Shown in pieces: positions 1 to 10,400 of a DNA stretch of 64,000 nucleotides. Positions within the stretch are counted from its first letter, which is position 1. The number at the start of each line of letters is the position of its first letter. Position numbers and translations under genes: made by a program. The stretch is taken from assembly GCA_964607765.1 (NCBI GenBank), contig CAZSNT010000016.1:28028-92027 (forward strand). The letters run 5' to 3'. The notes beneath the pieces are model-generated. The model worked only from the letters and a program-made list of their open reading frames with translations. It was not told the origin of the DNA and did not search any database. Origin of the DNA: CAZSNT01 sp964607765. GTDB taxonomy: Bacteria; Verrucomicrobiota; Lentisphaeria; Oligosphaerales; JABHEG01.

Positions 1-2393
1 TGAAGGAGAGCGGCCGGCTGTCGCTTTTCGTGCACGGCGACACGTGGGAGCCGCGGCTGCGCGGGCCGCGGTTGCGGGTGGCACAGTGGTATCATGTGCG
101 CGCGGGGTGGGACGGGCGGCAGATGGCATTGCACGTTGGGGATTCCTCGGCGCTGCAGCAGCGGCGTGTGCGGTTGCCGCCGACCCAGGCCCCCTTTGTG
201 GTTGGACGGGGACTGCAGTGGGGCGCGCCTTTGCGGGGCGCGGTGTCAGCGGTTCAGGTCATCGTACCCGCACCGTCGAGCTGGTTCAGGCCTGAGCCCG
301 TGGTCCGTCTGGCTGGCTCGGAGTTGGTAGTCTTCGAGGTGACAGATGCGTATCCTCGGGCATCGCGTCCGGAACGGGTGCGGTTGAGGTTTCAGGCTGA
401 TCGTCGGTGTCCTGCAGGACGCGTGTCGCTGACACCGGACCCGGGTTTGCGCTTGCTCTCGGAGCCGACGCAGAGACTGCGGGCGCTCAACCCCGGTGAG
501 TCGGCAACAGTGACCTGGCGCGTCCAGGCAACAGCTCCCGGCGCGTACAAAGCCTGTGTGTCGGATGAGGTACAGGGCGCTGTTGAGCGCAGCTTCACTT
601 TCCACCCGAACGTAAGCGCTGAGAGGCATGACTACGTGCCGGCGCCCAATCCCGTTCACACGGACGTACTGGTTGGCGCGCACATGTGTCCGCTGTGGAA
701 GGAGGGGACGCGCCGTGCGGTGTGGCGGCCCATCGTGCCCTGGTTCAACCGCAAGCCCGTGTTGGGCTGGTACGACGAGGGCGACCCGGCCGTCGCGGAC
801 TGGGAGATCACGTGGTGTCTGGATCACGGCATTTCGTTTTTCGTCTACTGCTGGTACCGGGAGGGGCAGGGCGGCGCGGTGCGTCAGAAGCTGGGACATG
901 CCATCCACGACGGACTGTTCCATGCACGATACGGTGACCGGTTCAGGTTCGCGATCATGTGGGAGAACCAGCAGAAGGGCTGGGCAGGGGTCGCGTCCGA
1001 GACGGATCTGCTCGAGAACCTGCTTCCGTTCTGGCTCGAGAACTACTTCACGCACCCCAGCTACCTGGTGTTGGACGGCAAGCCGCTGCTGTACATCTAC
1101 CGTCCGGAGTATCTGATCCGGGATCTGGGCAGCACGGCTCAGGTCAGGCAGGCGCTGGGCAAAGCCCGGGCCGCATGTCGTGCCGCGGGTTTCGAGGGAT
1201 TGACGCTGCTCGGCGAGTATCGCGGCAATGACCGGGCGCACCTGCAGCGGCTCGTTGACCTGGGCATGGACTGCAGTTTTGCCTACTGCTGGCCGCTGCC
1301 GGGCAGCCCGCCGTCGGCGCAGGCCGTTGGCATGCAGGAGGCACGTTGGCGTGAGCGACGCGAGCAGGCCGTATTACCCGAGATGATCACCGTATCCATG
1401 GGCTGGGACTCACGGCCATGGCATCCCTCGTCCAGCGTGTGGCGTCTCACTCCGGATGACTTCCAGGATGCCTGCGAACGTGCGCTTGCCGTGGCCAAGG
1501 AGTACCCGGCGGGCAGCCTCTCACGACGCGTCATTCTGCTGGACAACTGGAACGAGTTCGGCGAAGGCCACTACATTGCACCGCACCGGCAGCACGGTTT
1601 CGGATATCTCGACGCGGCGCGCGCCGCGTTCGCTCCCGCCGCCGCCGAAGCGCATATCGACCTGACGCCTGCCGACGTGGGCCTGGGATCCTACGAGACG
1701 CGCTACCGCCACGCCCGGGCGGAGGCCGAGAGAGTCCTCCGACAGCTGACCGCGAAGCCCGAGGAACTCGTGACGGACGACGGGTTGCTGGCGTGTTGGA
1801 CGTTCGATTACCTCACAGGCAGCGATGTGGCCCTCGACGCGACGGGACATGGCCTGGGAGTTCGCCTGCACGGCGCCACATGTGTGACCGGGCGGCGTGG
1901 CCAGGCTCTGGTCTGCGATGGCGCCAGCGCCAAGACCGCGCCCGACCCGCGGCTGTTCCCGGAGCGCCTGACCGTGTCGTGCTGGGTCCGGACAGAAACG
2001 GCGGAACAAGTCGACCGCTGGTTCATCAACAGCGTCTACGGTGGCACGACGGATTCGGGATATCGTCTTGGGTTGACCGGCAGAGGCCGCCTGTGCTGGG
2101 GTGTGCCGGAGACGTCGTGGAGCCACCACCTGACAGCTGACGCGGTACTGCCTTTGGGACGTTGGGTACACGTGGCGGCCACTGCGGACAGCAGTGTCAT
2201 GCGCATCTACATGGACGGCCGGGAAGTGGCTCGCATGGACCGGTCTGTGCCTGTCGGGACACCCGTGGGACGCACCCTCACTCTCGGCAACTACGAGCAG
2301 GGACACCGAGCCCATTTCGTCGGGCTGTTGGACGAGGTGCAAATCTACGACCACGTGCTGACGCCGGAGCAGATCGCGGCTCTGGCACGCTGA
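1..2393 (+). CDS. GH99/WbsX-like glycosidase with two LamG-like domains (5' partial)
   Basis: The reading frame is open to the window edge (first full codon at position 3), so the true start lies outside and about 796 residues are visible. The first ~90 residues look like the end of a LamG/concanavalin-like domain (pattern VAQWYHVRAGWDG), followed by an Ig-like stretch. A GH99-like/WbsX-type barrel follows at about residues 218-545, with ISFFVYCWY near its start and the family-typical end LLDNWNEFGEGHYI. The C-terminus (about 592-796) is a second LamG domain, including LPLGRWVHVAATAD and a closing LDEVQIYDHVLTPEQI. GH99-like proteins act on mannan-type glycans, and the LamG modules probably bind carbohydrate; both points are family inference. 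It precedes a sulfatase by 73 bases on the same strand, consistent with one glycan-degradation operon. Export cannot be judged because the N-terminus is missing. Confidence 0.8.
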   Translation, partial: KESGRLSLFVHGDTWEPRLRGPRLRVAQWYHVRAGWDGRQMALHVGDSSALQQRRVRLPPTQAPFVVGRGLQWGAPLRGAVSAVQVIVPAPSSWFRPEPVVRLAGSELVVFEVTDAYPRASRPERVRLRFQADRRCPAGRVSLTPDPGLRLLSEPTQRLRALNPGESATVTWRVQATAPGAYKACVSDEVQGAVERSFTFHPNVSAERHDYVPAPNPVHTDVLVGAHMCPLWKEGTRRAVWRPIVPWFNRKPVLGWYDEGDPAVADWEITWCLDHGISFFVYCWYREGQGGAVRQKLGHAIHDGLFHARYGDRFRFAIMWENQQKGWAGVASETDLLENLLPFWLENYFTHPSYLVLDGKPLLYIYRPEYLIRDLGSTAQVRQALGKARAACRAAGFEGLTLLGEYRGNDRAHLQRLVDLGMDCSFAYCWPLPGSPPSAQAVGMQEARWRERREQAVLPEMITVSMGWDSRPWHPSSSVWRLTPDDFQDACERALAVAKEYPAGSLSRRVILLDNWNEFGEGHYIAPHRQHGFGYLDAARAAFAPAAAEAHIDLTPADVGLGSYETRYRHARAEAERVLRQLTAKPEELVTDDGLLACWTFDYLTGSDVALDATGHGLGVRLHGATCVTGRRGQALVCDGASAKTAPDPRLFPERLTVSCWVRTETAEQVDRWFINSVYGGTTDSGYRLGLTGRGRLCWGVPETSWSHHLTADAVLPLGRWVHVAATADSSVMRIYMDGREVARMDRSVPVGTPVGRTLTLGNYEQGHRAHFVGLLDEVQIYDHVLTPEQIAALAR

Positions 2394-2466
2394 CAGGGAG
2401 ATGTGTTCGGGCGTGTGGCTTCCCGGCGTGAACAGCATAATATTGTCCAGCACCAGGAGGCGAAAC

Positions 2467-4014
2467 ATGAACAGGCGTACGTTTTTCAGAGCCACGGGTG
2501 CGGTCGCGTTCGGTACGACGCTGCTATGGAGCACATCCGCCGGCGCGCAAGCGGACCGTCCAAGTCAGAAGCGTCCCAACTTCGTCTTCTTTCTGGTCGA
2601 TGACCTGGGCTGGGCTGACGTGGGGTGCTTCCGGTCAGGCGTTGCGAATGCCGATCCTACCATCTACGAGACACCGTGCATCGATCGGCTGGCGACGCAA
2701 GGGATGCGGTTTACAGATGCATACGCCGCCTGCCCGGTCTGCAGCCCGACCCGGGCGAGTATCCTGACCGGCAAGCATCCGGTTCGTGTCGGGATCACGG
2801 ATTGGATTCCCGGGTCAGATCCGAAGAATCGCAAGCTTCTCGCCCCGCAGGACCTGCATCAAATGCCTTTGGCCGAGCAGACCATTGCCGAGACTCTGAG
2901 GGATGCGGGGTACCGCACGTTCTTCGCCGGCAAGTGGCACTTGGGCGGCACGGGTTTCTTCCCCGAGAACCAGGGCTTCGACATCAACAAAGGCGGCCAC
3001 CACAGGGGATCGCCACCGGGCGGGTACTACGCGCCCTACAAGAACCCGAAACTGGCGAGCGGCCCGGATGGCGAGTATCTACCGGACAGGTTGGCGGACG
3101 AGTCGATTCTGTTCATCCGTGAACAGAGTCGGCAGCGGCCCGAGCAACCGTTCCTGATGTACCTGTCGTTCTACACCGTGCACACGCCGATCCAGGCGTG
3201 TAAGCGTCACCTCGATCGCTTCAAGAAGAAGGCGGATGCGCTGCCTCCCGTAGCGGACAGCGAGCTCGTTCGTACGGAGCGTGCCGGCAGGACGAGGGCT
3301 CGCCAGGACAACGCAGCCTATGCCAGCATGGTCCATGCGATGGATGAGAATGTGGGCCGCGTTCTTGACTCGCTGGACAAGCTCGGGATCGCAGATGATA
3401 CGGTTGTCATCTTCATGTCCGACAATGGCGGACTGTCGACCAAACGCAATCCTGGGCCTACCTCCAATCTGCCGCTGCGTGCCGGGAAGGGATGGTGCTA
3501 TGAAGGCGGCATCCGGGAGCCGGTGATCATCCGTGCTCCCGGTTGCACGCAGCCCGGTACCGCATGCAGTATTCCCGTGACCAGCATGGACTTCTATCCC
3601 ACAATGCTCGAGTTGGCCGGGCTGCCGCTCAGACCGGCTCAACATGCCGACGGCGTGAGCCTGGTCCCGCTGCTCAAAGGTGCAGCAGGCCTTGAGAGGG
3701 AGGCCATTTTCTGGCACTATCCGCACTACCACGGCAGCACGTGGGCACCCGGTGCTGCAGTGCGGGCCGGCGACTGGAAACTCATTGAATTCTACGAGGA
3801 GGACGGAGCAGAGCTCTATAACCTGACGGAGGACTTGGGCGAACGCCGCGAGCTGTCCGCCCAGCATCCCGGAAAGAAGTCCGAGCTCCTGAAGCTCCTG
3901 CACGATTGGCAGACCCGTATGGGCGCGAAGATGCCTGCCCCCAATCCGGCGTATGGTAAGCCGGCGGCCAGCAGCAAGACGGGCCGCAGACCTGCGCGCA
4001 AGACGAAGAAGTGA
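2467..4014 (+). CDS. Cys-type (type I) sulfatase, Tat-type signal
   Basis: A 515-residue sulfatase of the alkaline phosphatase-like fold, predicted to hydrolyse sulfate esters, probably on polysaccharides, outside the cytoplasm. The start at 2467 is chosen over the longer frame because AGGAGG lies six bases upstream and the product begins with a twin-arginine-like signal (MNRRTFFRATG) and a hydrophobic stretch. The metal site is visible as FFLVDDLGWAD. The FGly-forming motif C92-S-P-T-R96 is intact in CSPTRASILTGK, so a formylglycine-generating enzyme or anSME is needed elsewhere in the genome. The later SDNGG motif is also present. The C-terminus ends in a Lys/Arg-rich tail. It sits between the GH99-like gene and a Gfo/Idh/MocA gene. 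Substrate cannot be assigned from sequence. Confidence 0.92.
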   Translation: MNRRTFFRATGAVAFGTTLLWSTSAGAQADRPSQKRPNFVFFLVDDLGWADVGCFRSGVANADPTIYETPCIDRLATQGMRFTDAYAACPVCSPTRASILTGKHPVRVGITDWIPGSDPKNRKLLAPQDLHQMPLAEQTIAETLRDAGYRTFFAGKWHLGGTGFFPENQGFDINKGGHHRGSPPGGYYAPYKNPKLASGPDGEYLPDRLADESILFIREQSRQRPEQPFLMYLSFYTVHTPIQACKRHLDRFKKKADALPPVADSELVRTERAGRTRARQDNAAYASMVHAMDENVGRVLDSLDKLGIADDTVVIFMSDNGGLSTKRNPGPTSNLPLRAGKGWCYEGGIREPVIIRAPGCTQPGTACSIPVTSMDFYPTMLELAGLPLRPAQHADGVSLVPLLKGAAGLEREAIFWHYPHYHGSTWAPGAAVRAGDWKLIEFYEEDGAELYNLTEDLGERRELSAQHPGKKSELLKLLHDWQTRMGAKMPAPNPAYGKPAASSKTGRRPARKTKK

Positions 4015-4046
4015 CGAGACTCACTCAGGAAACGAAAGGGAATGTG

Positions 4047-5045
4047 ATGCGCTTTGTCCAAGTTGGTGTGGGCGGCTTCGGTAAAGGTTGGGTCAGACGC
4101 CTCACCGAGTGTGAACATGTGGATCTCGTGGGCTTGGTCGATGTCAGTAGCGAGGCGCTGGCAGGGGCACGAGAGGTGTCGGGCTGCGGCTCCGACGCGT
4201 GCTTCGATTCGTTGGCTGCGGCGTTGGCGTCTGTGCAGGCCGACGCCCTGCTGTGCGTCACCCCGCCCGAGTACCATCGAGAACCGGTCATCGAGGCCAT
4301 GGAGGCCGGGCTTGACGTGATCAGCGAGAAGCCCATGGCGCTCTGTCCGGAGGATTGCCGGGCCATGGTGGATGCGGCAGAGCGTACGGGTCGGACCTAT
4401 GTGGTCAGCCAGAACTACCGCTACAAGGCGGAAACCTGGACACTCGCTCAGCTGGTGAAGGAAGGACGTGTTGGGGAAATCGGCCAGGTGAAGATCGACT
4501 TCTATCTCGGTCATGACTTCCACGGCGGCTTCCGGCACAGCATGGATTACCCGCTGCTCATTGACATGTCAATCCACCATTTCGACCTCATTCGATTCAT
4601 CACGGGGTTGGACGCGGTCACGGTCCGCGGCGAGGCCTGGAATCCGAAGTGGTCCAACTACGCGGGCGATTGCTCCAGTTCGGTCATCTTCGAGATGAGC
4701 AACGGCGCGCGCGTGATCTACAACGCCAGCTGGTGTGCCAAGGGCCAGTTCTCGAACTGGGATGGCAATTGGCAGATTGAGGGCAGCAAGGGAACGATTG
4801 TCTACGAAGGCGGCGAGATCGAGCTGTACGCCGTCCCGGACCTCTACACGGTCACTGAGAAGCAGAACGTGACGAAGGTCGCCCCAGAGCGTACAGCCCA
4901 GGACTATGTGCTGCACGACTTCATGGAAGCCGTTGCAGGCAGGTCCCGAGCCGCAACCGATGCTTTGGACAACATCAACAGCATCTCCATGGTCTTTGCC
5001 GCTGTGGATGCCGTGCGCACCGGCGAGCGGGTGTCCATAGCGTAG
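4047..5045 (+). CDS. Gfo/Idh/MocA family oxidoreductase
   Basis: A 332-residue NAD(P)-dependent oxidoreductase. The N-terminal Rossmann fold has GVGGFG at residues 6-11, the conserved EKP motif is at 94-96 (K95), and the substrate-domain histidines are in SIHHFD near 177-178. Family members oxidise or epimerise sugars and cyclitols; the specific substrate is unknown. A GTG at 4011 would overlap the sulfatase stop, but ATG 4047 has a GAAAGGGA element just upstream and gives the canonical N-terminus, so it is preferred. The 32-base distance to the sulfatase supports co-transcription. There is no signal peptide, so it is cytoplasmic, which suits processing of imported sugar after extracellular desulfation. 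Confidence 0.9.
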   Translation: MRFVQVGVGGFGKGWVRRLTECEHVDLVGLVDVSSEALAGAREVSGCGSDACFDSLAAALASVQADALLCVTPPEYHREPVIEAMEAGLDVISEKPMALCPEDCRAMVDAAERTGRTYVVSQNYRYKAETWTLAQLVKEGRVGEIGQVKIDFYLGHDFHGGFRHSMDYPLLIDMSIHHFDLIRFITGLDAVTVRGEAWNPKWSNYAGDCSSSVIFEMSNGARVIYNASWCAKGQFSNWDGNWQIEGSKGTIVYEGGEIELYAVPDLYTVTEKQNVTKVAPERTAQDYVLHDFMEAVAGRSRAATDALDNINSISMVFAAVDAVRTGERVSIA

Positions 5046-5100
5046 GGGTCGATTGGCAGTCCGACATTTGCGTGGTAGAGTTCTACCGTAGGGCCGAGGG

Positions 5101-7284
5101 ATGGCTGTCGTTATCTCGGGCAAGCCGGACTGTGGTATGCTGAAGTTGCGTGCTCCCAACTGCATGTTCCCACCCGCGCGCGCGTCGCGTAGAAAGGCGA
5201 CTGTGTGCGTGCAGGCGCTCGTCTTGGCGTCCGTAGCCGTTCTACTGCTTGCCGGCCGTGTCAGCGCTGCGTTTTCCCCGCAGTTGCCTCCTCGGGACAC
5301 TGCTCCCTCAATAGCTGCCCATGGCACGTTTGCCCCTTCCGCCGTTGCCCCATCGTCTTTCGCTGCGGCCGGCGCGGACGTCGGCCAGGCCGACCGGCCG
5401 GCCGACGGCGGCTCCCTACGCAAGAATTGGGTCAAAGTCTCGCTCATCCTCATTCTCAACACGATCGTGATTGCCGGTTGCGTGTACCTTGTTGTCGAGT
5501 GGCGTTACGCGCCCGGGATGAGGCGCAAACTGGAGCGTGCAATCGCGCTGCACGAACACGACCTGCAGCAGCACAAGGAGACAGCGGAAGCGCTCGGGGA
5601 AGTCGTTCGGGCGCGGGAGGAACTGGCCCAGATCGTCGACTACAGCCCCGCTGTCTGTTTCCTGTGGAGAAGCAAGGAGCCTTGGCCCGTTGAGTTCGTG
5701 TCGGAGAACGTCAACCAATTCGGCTATGCCAAGCAGGATTTCAATGAAGGTGGTCGGTGCTTCACCGACATTGTGCATCCCGATGACCTCTCGAGAGTGC
5801 GTAAAGAACTCGCTGGGCACGACGCGGGCCGCGAGGACACGTTTCTGCAGGAGTACCGGGTCGTGACCAGCGACAGCCGGGAGCGCTGGATCGAGAACCG
5901 CATATGGGCGCGGCGCAATTCCGCGGGAGAGGTCACGCAATACCAGGGCATCCTGCTGGACGTGACTGACCGGAAGGAGGCGGAGGAGAAGCTGCGGCGC
6001 GCCAAGCGAGACCTGGAGGACGCCAACCAGCGGCTGGAGCAGGCCATAGACCGTGTCCAGGATCTGGCCGTCCAAGTCGGGGCAGCCAACGCCGCCAAGA
6101 GCAACCTGCTGGTCAGCATCAACCGTGAGGTCCGCACGCGCGTGCACGAGATTGTGGGCACATCCCACCTCCTCGTTGACAGTCAGGTCACGCCGGAACA
6201 GACAGAGTACGTGGGCGGCATCCACTGCTCGGCGCAGGATCTGTTGTCCCTGCTCGACGATATTGTGCGGTCGCCGGGGATCGCAGCGGGCGGCCCCACG
6301 CTCCAGGCGATGGACTTTGATTTGGCCCAACTGCTGGACCAGATAGGCAGGGAGTTCGCCGTTCAGGCGCACGCCAAGAAGCTCGTCTTCCGCACCGAGA
6401 TCGTTCCGGACGTGCCCTCAAAGCTGACGGGCGACCCCGGGCGTTTGTGCCAAGTCCTGAGTCATCTGATTGAGAACGCCGTGGCCTACACCGATCAGGG
6501 CAGCGTCATCAATACTGTGACACTCGAGGCGAGAGCAGGCGGCAAGGCGTCGCTGCGTTTCAGTGTGACAGACACAGGCGTTGGCATCCCTGAAGACAGA
6601 CTGGACTCCATCTTTGAGCCCATCATTGCGACAGATTCGGCGCCGGCCGGGACGCATCGAGACACCGGGCTTGGCCTGGCCATTGCCAAACACCTCACCG
6701 AAGCGCTCGATGGTCAAATCGGTGTCCGCAGCACTGTTGGTTCGGGGTCGACGTTTTGGGTTGTTCTGTCTTTCAAAGAACAGACCGCGGCCTCGCTTGC
6801 TGACGGCGGGGGACACGCGGATGCCGGCGTCGATGACGGAATGGCCGGGGACCTCATGGCCGTCTGCCCCGCCACGGCCGTGTCCGGACACATCCTGGTA
6901 GCCGAGGACAATCGACTCAGCAGGATGGTCGCTGTGAAGACCTTGGAGAAGTTGGGGCACGACGTCTATGCGGTCGAGACGGGGCGACAGGTGGTCGATG
7001 CGTTGGCGACAACGCATTACGACCTCGTGCTGTGCGACGTGGACATGCCCGAGATGGACGGTTTCGAAGCGACAGCCATCATTCGAGACCCGGAGTCCGA
7101 GGTGCTGAATCACACGATTCCCGTCGTGGCCATGACTGCACACGCATCACCCGGGGATCGGGAGCGATGCCTGGCGGTCGGCATGGACAATTACCTCTCC
7201 AAGCCGGTCACCCGCAAGGATCTGGCCCGCATTGTGGCCCAGTACCTTCCCGCCGGCGAGCAGGCCGAGCCGCCCCCGGCGTGA
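5101..7284 (+). CDS. Membrane hybrid histidine kinase (PAS-HisKA-HATPase-REC) lacking the H-box histidine
   Basis: A 727-residue sensor protein. Hydrophobic segments lie at about residues 38-55 (signal-like) and 113-133 (membrane span), followed by a short coiled coil and a PAS_3 domain (about 178-290, with FTDIVHPDD and YQGILLDVTDRKEAEE). A HisKA-like helix pair follows. Where hybrid kinases have S-H-E-[IL]-R-T-P, this protein reads N-R342-E-V-R-T-R, so the phosphoacceptor His is absent. The ATPase domain keeps the N box (N459), DTGVGIP and GLGLAIAK. The C-terminal receiver is complete (D646 in CDVDMPEMDG, K701). It may receive phosphate from another kinase or act as a scaffold or ATP sensor; this is inference. 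The start is uncertain, and ATG codons at 5137 and 5164 are alternatives. No DNA-binding output domain is present. Confidence 0.88.
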   Translation: MAVVISGKPDCGMLKLRAPNCMFPPARASRRKATVCVQALVLASVAVLLLAGRVSAAFSPQLPPRDTAPSIAAHGTFAPSAVAPSSFAAAGADVGQADRPADGGSLRKNWVKVSLILILNTIVIAGCVYLVVEWRYAPGMRRKLERAIALHEHDLQQHKETAEALGEVVRAREELAQIVDYSPAVCFLWRSKEPWPVEFVSENVNQFGYAKQDFNEGGRCFTDIVHPDDLSRVRKELAGHDAGREDTFLQEYRVVTSDSRERWIENRIWARRNSAGEVTQYQGILLDVTDRKEAEEKLRRAKRDLEDANQRLEQAIDRVQDLAVQVGAANAAKSNLLVSINREVRTRVHEIVGTSHLLVDSQVTPEQTEYVGGIHCSAQDLLSLLDDIVRSPGIAAGGPTLQAMDFDLAQLLDQIGREFAVQAHAKKLVFRTEIVPDVPSKLTGDPGRLCQVLSHLIENAVAYTDQGSVINTVTLEARAGGKASLRFSVTDTGVGIPEDRLDSIFEPIIATDSAPAGTHRDTGLGLAIAKHLTEALDGQIGVRSTVGSGSTFWVVLSFKEQTAASLADGGGHADAGVDDGMAGDLMAVCPATAVSGHILVAEDNRLSRMVAVKTLEKLGHDVYAVETGRQVVDALATTHYDLVLCDVDMPEMDGFEATAIIRDPESEVLNHTIPVVAMTAHASPGDRERCLAVGMDNYLSKPVTRKDLARIVAQYLPAGEQAEPPPA

Positions 7285-7316
7285 GCGGAATGACGGCAGG
7301 ATGGCCCGCTGGGAGC

Positions 7317-7334
7317 GCCGAGCGCCGGCTCGGC
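7317..7334. terminator. GC-rich hairpin between convergent genes
   Basis: GCCGAGC and GCTCGGC form a perfect 7-bp stem with a 4-base loop in the 151-base gap between the kinase gene and the minus-strand PQQ gene. There is no T-tract on either strand, so intrinsic termination is only possible. Nothing else was recognised in this gap. Confidence 0.3.
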
Positions 7335-7435
7335 TCCGGAGGAAACCAGCCCAGATGAGAGCCGGAGCCGCGCTCACGCCCGGTGCACCCAGGGAAGACC
7401 GCAACTCGATGTCCGGCGGCTCTGTGCGGGGGCAG

Positions 7436-10400
7436 TCAGCGTTCTGCGGCCAGCACCGAAACAGCGCAGAGCAACGGTGCCGTGCCGGTTGGCACGATCT
7501 CGAGCGTGAGTGCGCTGCCCACCTCCAGCGTTGCTTCCCGCGTCAGGGCCCGGTTCATCGCACCGGCGTCTCGAACAACGTCGATGTCCGCGAAAACGCT
7601 TCTGCCCTGTAACTTCACGCTGAAAGGGGAACTGCGTGGGTGCTCCCCCTCCAGTTCGCAGAAGTGCAGCGCGACGCGGTAGGGCATCGGCCTCGCGTCT
7701 TTCGCGCCAAGTGTGATCCGCAGCACCAGAGCTCCCCTCAAGCCGTAGGTGAACAGCCACGGGTGTTCCGTTCCCGCCACAGCGTTCCAATCGGGGTTGC
7801 AGGCAACGCGCTGAACACTGGGCCCCGGGCTGAGCATCTCAACAGGGGGTGCATCTCTGGGGACAGGGGCCATGCCCCCGGCACCGCGCGGCCCGGACGT
7901 CGACGGACGCGGGAAGGCATACCAGATTTCGCCGTCCACGGTCGGCTTGTCGCCCGGAGCGCCGAGGTTAACGTGCAGGCTGCGGATTCGTGCCGTCTTC
8001 GCTCTACGTACGCGACGGGCCAGTCCCCAGTGGTTGTGGCGATCAGCGGGCTTCAGCGCGATCGACGTCTTGTAGTTGTATGCGCACGGACAGGAGCTGG
8101 ATCCCTCGGGCGCGAGCACGAGACCGCAGGCCGGGACCATATTCATCCAACAGCTGGCGCGCATGTTCGGGTAATGGTACGTGCCACTTCCCTGTCTGAG
8201 GTCGGCGAACCCCATGGATCCGGACCGTTTCATGAGCAGGTTCGGGCACCCCGCGTGTCGGCCGCAACCCCCTGTGACATGCGGGATTGACGGCATCGGC
8301 GCACGTGTCAACGGGTCACGGGACATGATCGGCTTTCCCGTGCGCAGTTCGCACGCATTGGGCAGGTAGACGACATCCCCGATGATCAATGGGTCGAGAA
8401 CCGCCGTCTTGCGCGTCCACAAGACCTTCCCGCCGTTGGCCGAGAATGCCGTCAGGCCGGGGCCTGAGTACTTGAGCCTGTCCCCGTGCGAAACACTGGG
8501 TGTTGCGAGCACAACCCCGCGTGCGGCCCAGAGCGACCGTTGGCCGGCGCCGATCGCAGCGGTCTGCCACAGTTCCCGGCCTGTCGCCAGGTCCAGCGCT
8601 TTGAGTAACCGTCCTTGCTTGGCTCCGTCGATGCGGAGAAGCAGGCGGCTCTGCGGCAGCTTGACGTCCTTGGGTTGGCTTGGGCGTCGCCGCGGCCGCG
8701 TGTGGAGTTCGAAGTCTGCTGTCCCGTCGATCAGAAACAGACGGTCGCCGTCGACGGCAATGGCAGCCGAGTCAATGGTGTTGACGGGCTCGTACTGCCA
8801 TGCCAGCGTGCCCGTTTGCTTGTCGAGGGCGAACAGCACTGAGTTTTCCGGATACGCCTGGGACCACCAAGTGCGCCTGATGTTGGGGCGACCATACGTG
8901 CCCAGGATTAGCCGCTCGGTTACGGCCAGGTATTCCCAGAGCGGAGCGTTGTTCTGCACGCCGACGTTCTTCGCTTTGGGGGTGGGCGGCGTGCGCTGCT
9001 TTGCCGCTTCAGGAACTTGGTACTTCAGCAACGCCCTGCCTGTGCGCTGATCAAGCCGCAGACAGGTGTCGCCCTGCAGCGCATACACGGCCCCGGCGTC
9101 CGCGGCGATGCTGCCGCCGCGGTATGCTGCAGGCCATCGACCGACCCCTGGCAGCGCCTTCTCCCAGAGCGTGCGACCGTTGTAGGCGTCGATGGCGTGC
9201 AGACGCTGGAGCCCGGCCACGAACATCCGGCCGTTAATCGCCAGAGGCGGCGGGGCACGATAGTGTCGACTGACGATGTCCGCCGGCCCAACGCTGCCGA
9301 ACCACAGGACCTCGAGGGGAAGCCGTACGCGCCGGTCGGCCGAAGCACCTGTGCGTCCCGCGTCGGCGTATGGGTGCGTCCATACGCCCGCCCCGGGCAG
9401 AACACCCCGCTCGACACGCCACCCGACCGGCACGGACGACAGTTCAGCAGTCGGCAGACCGCCAGCCGTCAGCCAGCGCTTCACATCCGGCCTGAGGGCG
9501 TTCGGACAGGCAACCACAGCGACGCCGCCACTTGGCCGCAGCACACGGTACAGCTCCGCGGCGGGCAGCCCTGCGAGATCGTCCACGGTGTCCACACGGG
9601 CCATAATCAGGTTCGCCAGGAAGTCCGTGTAAGGCAATGCGCCTGCAGCGTGGTTGTGGACAGCCGCGCGCGTCCCGTAGAGCCCTGCACTGGTCAGCTG
9701 CCGGCGAATTCCCGCAACGTCCCGGTCGCCTGCAGCCCAGTGCCAGAGGTGCTCGCTCTGCCGACAGAGCGCTGTTAAGAGAGACGCGTCCGCGTCGCCG
9801 AGCAGCACGGCATACCCATCCGGTGCCCCCGCCGCAGCGAGCAACGTCGTCGTGTGTTCGCGTGTCTGGTCCGACACGGGGACGGAGATCGGTTGGGTTG
9901 CCACCACAGCCGGCGACGCGCCGGCTTCCGGGCGGAAACAGTGTGTCTCGCCTTCAGTGGTGCCCACCAGCAGCGCGCCGTCCACGACCAAAAGTTCGCG
10001 TACGTCCCCGGTCAGCGTCGTCTCCCACAGTTTCTTGCCATCAGCTGCCGCGTAGGCACTCAGTTTCCCGCGCTCACCGGCGACCAGCGTGGCGCCGGCC
10101 TGGATCAGCTCATAGACGCGCCCGGTGCGGGTCTCCCAGCGCCGCAACGGGTTGATCTCGACAAAGTGCCCTTCCGAGCTGCCACGCTTTGCCGAGTAGC
10201 TGTCGGGGGCCTTCGCGAGGACGTCCTTCAGTGCAACGCTGACCAGCTTCTGTCGCCCGATCAGGTTCAGAATCCCGTCAGGCGTGACCACGCCCTGGAG
10301 GGCACCGTGCAAGTGGAACACTTCCTCGCGAGTCCGCGTGTCGATGGCGACGAGGCTCGCCTCGGGGGATATGTCCGACTCGGCCGCTTCGGGTTGCACG

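Noticed and set aside
246..1241. Long minus-strand ORF opposite the GH99-like gene
   Set aside because: High GC content opens antisense frames. The translation has no domain character, whereas the plus-strand frame has clear GH99-like and LamG features.
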